Shown: positions 58,653 through 64,000 of the stretch, piece by piece | Layout: every line of letters starts with the position of its first letter | Position numbering within the stretch: the stretch's first letter is position 1 | NCBI GenBank assembly: GCA_022495995.1 | Contig: JAFEMH010002495.1 | Location: 248,001-312,000, forward strand | From: Adenophora triphylla var. japonica | Taxonomy: Eukaryota; Streptophyta; Magnoliopsida; Asterales; Campanulaceae | DNA length: 64,000 nucleotides | Direction: 5' to 3' | The notes under the pieces: generated by a model | What the model was told of the DNA's origin: nothing | The model's database searches: none | What the model saw: the letters and a program-made list of their open reading frames with translations, nothing else | Position numbers and translations under genes: made by a program

Positions 58653-58727
58653 TCAATTACTAAGGAGGGGTTGACTCCTGATCAATGCATCAATTATTAA
58701 GGAGGGGGTTGACTCATGGTCAACACG
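58653..58727 (+). promoter_or_regulatory. W-box cluster in a 37-bp tandem repeat
   Basis: Two direct copies of TCAATTA(C/T)TAAGGAGGGG then TTGACTC, starting at 58653 and 58690. TTGACT W-boxes lie at 58671-58676 and 58709-58714, and a reverse-strand one (GGTCAA) at 58718-58723. WRKY factors bind TTGAC(C/T). The cluster is 75-130 bp upstream of the TATA box of the RLP gene. Confidence 0.6.
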
Positions 58728-58799
58728 TTTGAGTCGTTGGGGAAACTTTATAATTCATTTCATTTGGACCAAAGGTCGAGGGAGTATTTCCTTTCTACT

Positions 58800-58807
58800 T
58801 ATAAATA
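58800..58807 (+). promoter_or_regulatory. TATA box of the RLP gene
   Basis: TATAAATA, 83 bp upstream of the chosen ATG at 58890. Transcription would start near 58830, so the in-frame ATG at 58716 would lie upstream of the mRNA. Confidence 0.7.
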
Positions 58808-58889
58808 CATCTTATTTGATCACAAGTTTATTTATCAATCATCCAATATTAAGTTCGTTCTATTTCTTTCTTTAGTAAAAAAAAAGACG

Positions 58890-61781
58890 ATGTTGGGTGT
58901 TGAAGTTCTTCTAGTATTGTTGTGTGTGGGTTGTGTTAGTGTCTCCTCATCTCTTAGTTTTAAAAATGGTTCTAATGAAATCATTCGATGCATTGATGAG
59001 GAGAGACAAGCACTTATTTCTTTCAGAATTGGCCTTAGAGTTGTAAATGATTACGCACGTCTCCCTTCCTGGAGTTCCAAAGATTGCTGCAAATGGAGTG
59101 AAGTCGAGTGCAGCAGCCAAACTGGTCACGTAATCAAACTTTATCTTGGGGGTTCAGGTCTAGCAGGTAAAATTAGTCCTTCATTGCTTGAATTGCGAGA
59201 ATTGACCTATCTAGATCTTAGTTTTATAGATTTTGAAAACAGACCAATCCCTAAGTTTTTTGGTTCCTTCACCAAATTAAAGCACCTTTCCCTCATTGAC
59301 TGTAACTTCTCCGGAATAGTTCCATCGCAACTTGGAAACCTCTCTAACTTGAATCATCTTTATCTCTCCTCCTCCGATCCTAGCTTTAACCTCTCTGTTG
59401 AGAACATTGATTGGTTGTCTCGTCTATCTTCCTTGGAAACCCTCTACATGCACGGTGTTGACCTCAGTAGAGCAACTCACTGGGTCGACATAATTAAGAC
59501 CCTCCCATTTCTTTCTTACGTGGAGTTTCGTGGTTGTCAGCTCTCAAAGGTCAGTTCTCCTTCATCTTCTTCTTCGATAAACTCTTCGTCTTCTACTTCA
59601 ATCAAATCGCTTGACCTCTCCTCTAATGGTTTTACATCATCCATGTATTCCTGGTGGTTCAAATTGAGCAGCAGCCCCTTTCTTCAACATCTTGATCTCT
59701 CTGATAATCTTCTAGAAAGCATGATACCCAACTCTTTTGGAAACCTCTCTAACTTGATTGATCTTTATCTCTCTCATAATCTTCTAGAAAGCATGATACC
59801 CAACTCTTTTGGAAACCTCTCTAACTTGATTTTTCTTGATCTTTCTGATAATCTTCTAGAAAGCATGATACCCAACTCTTTTGGAAATCTGTCCAATTTG
59901 ACTTACCTGATTATGAATTACAACAGCTTAAGTGGGAACCTCTCCGACTTTCTAGATATCTTGTCCGGGTCATTGCCTGCATTAGAGGTGTTGGAACTTA
60001 GCATTAACAAACTTTATGGGCCATTGCCTGATGGTATCATAAGGTTTTCTTCCCTGCGAGAGTTATATCTGTCCGGCAATCAGCTGAACGGAACTATAAC
60101 TAAAAACATGGGGACACTCTCACAGCTTTGGCACTTGGATCTCTCTTACAACTCTCTCACTGGTACTCTCTCTGAAGCTCATTTTTCAAATCTCTCACTC
60201 TTAAACGAACTCGACTTGTCCGGCAATGCTTTACAAATAAAAGTAAGCCCTCAATGGTCTCCCCGTTTTCAGCTATATTATATTGGGTTGAGATCTTGCA
60301 ATCTTGGCCCACTTTTCCCAAATTGGATTAGAACTCAGAAAAACTTTACCTATCTTGATATTTCCAGCAATGGAATTTCAGATAGCATCCCACCATGGTT
60401 TTGGGACCTTTCGACACATAATGCATTTTTGGATTTATCTTCAAACAATTTCGGAGGCATCTTACCAAATTTATCATCAAAGATGCCTCGAGGTTTTGAC
60501 CTGAGTTCAAATAATTTTGAGGGCCCAATACCATTGTTTCCTTCCACTTCCGTGTCGATAAATCTTTCAAGGAATAAATTTGCTGGGAATCTGGATTTCT
60601 TATGCCAATTAAGTGATGCGGCCTTGGAATTTCTTGACATCTCATACAATTTACTAAACGGAGGGCTTCCTGATTGTTTGGGGAAACTAGAAAAACTGAC
60701 TGTTGTTAACTTAGCGCACAACAGACTTTCTAGGGAAATCCCGTCTTCTATTGGATCCTTACTTCTCTTGGAATCATTATACTTGTACAACAATAGCTTT
60801 GAAGGGGAGCTTCCTCTGTCCTTGTCAAATTGTGTACGGTTGAGCTTCTTGGATGTTGGAGTGAACAAGTTAACCGGAAATGTACCTGCTTGGATTAGGG
60901 AGAATATATCGCAGCTCCACGTTCTCAGTCTGCGATCAAATAAATTTAATGGGACCATCCCTTTAAATTTATGCCACTTAAATAATCTTCAAGTCTTGGA
61001 CCTTTCTCAAAACAACTTACACGGAACCATTCCTCCATGTTTAAACAACCTCAGTGCCATGGTTCAGAAAGGAATTGAACTTAATGATCATCTACATAAT
61101 TTGGGAATAAATACGATTAGCCAATTCTATAGTGACTATTCAGTGATAGGATGGCAAGGTAGAGAGCTTGAATTTGGAAATAATCTGAGACTATTGAAGC
61201 TCATTGATTTCTCAAGCAATAACTTGAGTGGAGAAATTCCTAATGAAATAACACAGCTGTTTGAGTTGGTAGCTCTGAACTTATCCAGAAATGCATTGCA
61301 GGGTAAGGTTCCCCAACAGATTGGTCAACTGAAGTCAATTTTGTCTCTCGATTTATCTAGAAACAAATTTTCTGGTAAGATACCTACAAGTTTGTCTCAG
61401 CTTAGTTTCTTAAGTTCTCTAGACTTGTCGTACAACGAGTTTTCAGGGAAAATACCATCAAGCACTCAAATCCAAAGCCAAGATGCATCCAAATTTATTG
61501 GTAATGTTGGACTTTGTGGGCCTCCGCTTATATCAAAATGCCTTGGTGATGAATCCCCACCAACTGTTGTTGGTGGTGAAGATAACAGAGGAGAGAATGA
61601 TGATGATGAGTATACGAAATGGCTCTACATTGGTATGGCTTCAGGTTTCGTTACTGGATTTTGGGGAATATGTGGTGCTTTGCTTCTCAATCGCCGTGGT
61701 AGACATGCCTTTTTCCGCTTCACGAATGACTTGATGGACTGGGTGTATGTGAAAATTGCAACCCGCAAATTCTGTAGGTAA
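58890..61781 (+). CDS. LRR receptor-like protein (EIX2/RLP type), intact, 963 residues
   Basis: Single-exon cell-surface receptor of the class that detects microbial or developmental ligands with partner kinases such as SOBIR1 and BAK1 (family knowledge; the ligand here is unknown). The ATG at 58890 is chosen because a hydrophobic signal peptide (LLVLLCVGCVSVS, about residues 1-21) follows at once and a TATA box lies 83 bp upstream; an in-frame ATG at 58716 would bury it. LRRNT_2 cap with Cys34 and CC at 66-67 plus Cys74, then about 28-30 LRRs with many NxS/T sites. The non-LRR island (about residues 725-770, ending GRELEFGNNLRLLKLIDFS) precedes the last LRRs. An acidic stretch (DDDE), one membrane helix at about 911-933 and a short basic tail (NRRGRHAFF) follow; there is no kinase. 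Residues 272-343 are three near-identical 24-residue LRRs. W-boxes upstream suggest WRKY control. Confidence 0.93.
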   Translation: MLGVEVLLVLLCVGCVSVSSSLSFKNGSNEIIRCIDEERQALISFRIGLRVVNDYARLPSWSSKDCCKWSEVECSSQTGHVIKLYLGGSGLAGKISPSLLELRELTYLDLSFIDFENRPIPKFFGSFTKLKHLSLIDCNFSGIVPSQLGNLSNLNHLYLSSSDPSFNLSVENIDWLSRLSSLETLYMHGVDLSRATHWVDIIKTLPFLSYVEFRGCQLSKVSSPSSSSSINSSSSTSIKSLDLSSNGFTSSMYSWWFKLSSSPFLQHLDLSDNLLESMIPNSFGNLSNLIDLYLSHNLLESMIPNSFGNLSNLIFLDLSDNLLESMIPNSFGNLSNLTYLIMNYNSLSGNLSDFLDILSGSLPALEVLELSINKLYGPLPDGIIRFSSLRELYLSGNQLNGTITKNMGTLSQLWHLDLSYNSLTGTLSEAHFSNLSLLNELDLSGNALQIKVSPQWSPRFQLYYIGLRSCNLGPLFPNWIRTQKNFTYLDISSNGISDSIPPWFWDLSTHNAFLDLSSNNFGGILPNLSSKMPRGFDLSSNNFEGPIPLFPSTSVSINLSRNKFAGNLDFLCQLSDAALEFLDISYNLLNGGLPDCLGKLEKLTVVNLAHNRLSREIPSSIGSLLLLESLYLYNNSFEGELPLSLSNCVRLSFLDVGVNKLTGNVPAWIRENISQLHVLSLRSNKFNGTIPLNLCHLNNLQVLDLSQNNLHGTIPPCLNNLSAMVQKGIELNDHLHNLGINTISQFYSDYSVIGWQGRELEFGNNLRLLKLIDFSSNNLSGEIPNEITQLFELVALNLSRNALQGKVPQQIGQLKSILSLDLSRNKFSGKIPTSLSQLSFLSSLDLSYNEFSGKIPSSTQIQSQDASKFIGNVGLCGPPLISKCLGDESPPTVVGGEDNRGENDDDEYTKWLYIGMASGFVTGFWGICGALLLNRRGRHAFFRFTNDLMDWVYVKIATRKFCR
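59703..59918 (+). repeat. 72-bp tandem triplication inside the RLP coding sequence
   Basis: Copies start at 59703, 59775 and 59847; each contains ATAATCTTCTAGAAAGCATG and CCCAACTCTTTTGGAAA. Each encodes one 24-residue LRR (NLLESMIPNSFGNLSNL). Nearly identical at DNA level, so recent. Confidence 0.95.
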
Positions 61782-62404
61782 GACCAAATACTTATAGTAT
61801 GTATTCTTATTGTTGCATTTACAAGCATGTGCAAAGTTTATCCTAATGTATCATACTACCTTTGATGTAGTATCATAAATTAAAAGCTAAATAAACTGTC
61901 TTAATTACGAAGTTCAATTGCTCTCTGAAGTTTTGTATCAAGAGTTCCCTTCACTTGGTTCATTATACCACATTTTCGTACTACCTTTATCCCAAAATTA
62001 ATGACCGATTTTTTTTACAAATTTGCTCATGATTTTAGCTTAATGATATATGTCTTCTATTACGCGTTATTATCTTATGATGTGTGTTTGCTTTTACGTG
62101 ATGATGTTTCCAATTCGTGCCGACAGCTATATTCAAAGTTCAAACATCAGTGTGATTCCGACACAAATGGCAAGCAAAAACATAAATTTTGACACGTCTA
62201 CTTGTATCAAATACAAAGGCTAATTTTGTCGAGATCACCATCACCTGCTGTCTAAGAGGTGCCTATGGACCTGCATACTATACAGCTACTACTTCAGTAT
62301 AAATAATGTTTTACAAACAAACATTGAATGCTCTTGATGATGCAGATAAACTCTCTCCCTAGCATCATTTTCCGTTTTTTACACTTGAAATGCAAAATAC
62401 AATG
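61782..62404. other. 3' flank of the RLP gene, no gene seen
   Basis: 61782-61860 is shared with the flank of the broken RLP copy (52217-52320). The rest is AT-rich with no recognised frame. Confidence 0.5.
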
Positions 62405-62515
62405 TTAAAGAGAAGAAATAATCCTCACTCCCGTCGGCCTTCTTGTCTTACATATCCTCCGTTCAGTTCTTCCATAGCAAACACAAGCAAGATAGAGATT
62501 CTTTGTCCACTTCTC

Positions 62516-63164
62516 CTGCACATTTAAACCCAAAAGCAATGTCAATAATCCCTACCTTAAACTAAGACCTACACACACAAGCTAATGTCTTCTTTTCCAA
62601 TTGCCCATCCCCCTAAGGTTTGGACAAGTCACTCTGCCCCTTTTGTAAATTTTATGCAAAATCCAAAATATATTGAAGATTGTGGAGTTAAATCGTTCTT
62701 TTGCGAACATAAAATTGACAAAAGGGAGAAATGAGACGAAACCAAACCTCTTATGCAAAATCCAAAAAACCGGTTACGTACCTATCTACTTTCCCCCCAC
62801 TAGCTTTATGAATAGTGTTTTGGACAATTATGTCCCCAACACACTACTATTGTTGCCCATTTTGCATTGGTTCCTAATTAAGTGTGTAAAGTCAAACTAA
62901 GAAACTTAAATCGGGACGGAGGGAATAAATAAAGAAGTATGTCAGGATAAGAGCTTAGCAAACCATCGCTTCTAAGAACCAGCAATACATATTTAAATCA
63001 TGGTTCTGTAAAGAAACTAACATAATACGGAGTTCAATAGTATAACTTCACTAATGAATCTTATTTCTTGTAATCATCCAAAAACCATCAACATGTTCAA
63101 TTCTGGTCATTCTGTTTCTCATATATTTGTAATTGACACATTCAGATATAGACAAATAAAATAA
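62516..63164. other. DNA occupying the place of missing kinase exons
   Basis: No exon on either strand; one isolated MITE-like end (GGGACGGAGGGAATA near 62914). Confidence 0.5.
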
Positions 63165-63358
63165 TACTCCCTCCGTCCCAAAATAAATGTCGCATTTGAC
63201 TTGTCTAACATTTTTAAGTAGGGTGCTTTACTAGTTTGTACATTGCATATGCAAGGATAAAATTGCACCGAGTCTCTTCCCTTATTTAGAAACGCGACAA
63301 TTATTCTGGGATGGACCGAAAAGGAAAGTACAAAATTTATTATGGGTCGGAGATAGTA
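63165..63358. mobile_element. Stowaway-like MITE
   Basis: TACTCCCTCCGTCCCAAAAT at the left and, in reverse complement, TACTATCTCCGACCCATAAT at the right, with TA borders. It lies in the gap of the kinase fragment. Confidence 0.75.
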
Positions 63359-64000
63359 TAAAACAAAACCTCTGCACTGCGTGTCAACAAAATTCACGGA
63401 AATATCAAATGATTGAACAAACATGCCCATTAGACCACCTTTTCATATGATGATGCGGCAACAAATGTGCTTTTGTGAAATGGAAAACCAGAAATAAGCA
63501 TCGACCACAAGCAACTATAGTATCCGTATTCATTTTCATATACTCCAAGACCAAATATACCTTTGGACATCACCACAAGGGAACTTTCATTGTTAGACCC
63601 AGCAATAGAACTGATATAAAAGTTCTTCTCCCATTGTTCCATGATCCATTCCTGCAATACTTAATGTATAAGGAATTTAATAATCTCATACAACTCTAAG
63701 ATCAATGAAAGAACAAACTATGTAATAATATGCCAAGGTGTTTCACCTTGTGCAAGAAGGAGAAAGCTCATAGACTTGGTTAGTGAAGCCCGTTCCAGCG
63801 TCCATTATAAGAGCCCACAGATTGGAACAGGATGCCACAGAACTTATAAGTAAACCATCAGCGTTTCCTCTTTCCACATGTTGTGGCAGTCTTGCATCCA
63901 CCACATTGTAATGGTACCTACATGGACACAATGAGCAGTTTACTTATCCATATAAAGAGAAAACATTCAGGACAAAACAAAGCTCATTGCTCTTTTGGAA

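Larger units (their letters stand above)
62405..63917 (-). pseudogene. MUT9-like kinase (casein kinase 1-like) C-terminal fragment, exons missing
   Basis: Reads leftward and probably continues beyond the right window edge towards the kinase domain. Exons: 63917-63747 (RYHYNVVDARLPQHVERGN, ISSVASCSNLWALIMDAGTG), 63651-63561 (EWIMEQWEKNFYISSIAG, SSLVVMSK) and 62515-62405 (EKWTKNLYLACVCYGRT, then an unusual basic tail to a TAA). Splice borders are good. Two exons expected between 63561 and 62515 (the SDSFPFKWIN type and the VVELDFLYPSE type) are absent, replaced by 1 kb that includes a MITE. The first exon has also lost bases near its end (ELSP then SCTR instead of an FLHK-type ending), shifting the frame. 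The family member is unknown. Confidence 0.8.

Noticed and set aside
58716..58889. N-terminal extension of the RLP from an upstream in-frame ATG
   Set aside because: It would place 58 residues ahead of a good signal peptide, and the TATA box at 58800 lies inside the extension.
61972..62930. Possible 950-bp MITE between TACTACCTTTATCCC and GGGACGGAGGGAATA
   Set aside because: The ends pair poorly and the spacing is long; probably two unrelated MITE ends.
1..64000. CRISPR arrays, phage or bacterial operons, or a novel multi-gene system
   Set aside because: No spaced identical short repeats with unique spacers, no clustered co-directional intact genes; all multi-gene structure is retroelement or decayed host exons.

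Overview
This is nuclear DNA from a flowering plant, most likely a eudicot. The evidence is spliced host-gene exons with GT..AG borders, tRNA-Asp and initiator-tRNA-Met primed LTR retrotransposons, plant SINEs, an RTE-type LINE, Stowaway-like MITEs and an intronless LRR receptor-like protein gene. It is an accessory, repeat-dense region: roughly two thirds is transposon-derived, and nearly every host gene seen is a fragment or is broken. I find no RNA gene, CRISPR array or bacterial-type operon. Species cannot be fixed from the sequence alone. || Layout, left half. 1-5831 is an Athila-like Ty3/gypsy element on the minus strand that encodes only gag-protease; its left LTR runs off the window. 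It sits in a segmental duplicate (5832-6726) of the start of a callose synthase gene. 6727-8400 is simple-sequence and minisatellite DNA. 8394-10699 is a decayed Tat/Ogre-like gag. Into its leader a non-autonomous copia element has inserted as LTR-internal-LTR-internal-LTR (10976-15792) with one 5-bp target-site duplication (TSD). 17477-24599 is the N-terminal part of a callose synthase gene (nine exons, minus strand), truncated and frameshifted, with SINE and MITE insertions around and inside it. || Middle. 26091-27216 is a plant-mobile-domain gene fragment. It abuts a plus-strand copia RT-RNase H remnant (27217-28254, resuming at 36258), which is split by an 8-kb minus-strand copia element (28260-36257). 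36946-42505 is a complete chromovirus (Ty3/gypsy) with apparently identical 416-bp LTRs and TSD GAATC. It lies about 100 bp upstream of the first exon of an EER5/THP1-like gene (42603-42769). || Right half. 42.8-50.3 kb holds exon-sized remnants of other genes (GRWD1-like, LACS-like), local duplications, a SINE and a long-inverted-repeat MITE. 50517-52240 is a broken LRR-RLP copy with an exon of a MUT9-like (casein kinase 1-like) kinase gene embedded in reverse. 52.7-55.6 kb is a mosaic of duplicated AT-rich modules, and 55806-58006 is a 5'-truncated RTE LINE. 58890-61781 is the one apparently intact host gene: a 963-residue LRR receptor-like protein with a TATA box and three W-boxes upstream. 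62405-63917 holds C-terminal exons of the MUT9-like kinase; two exons are missing there, and one of those types is found at 51.6 kb. || No undescribed biochemical system is evident. The strongest leads are the three-LTR copia array, the exon shuffling between the RLP and kinase copies, the triplicated LRR in the intact RLP, the very recent chromovirus in the EER5-like leader, and GC-rich motifs shared by unrelated LTR families.
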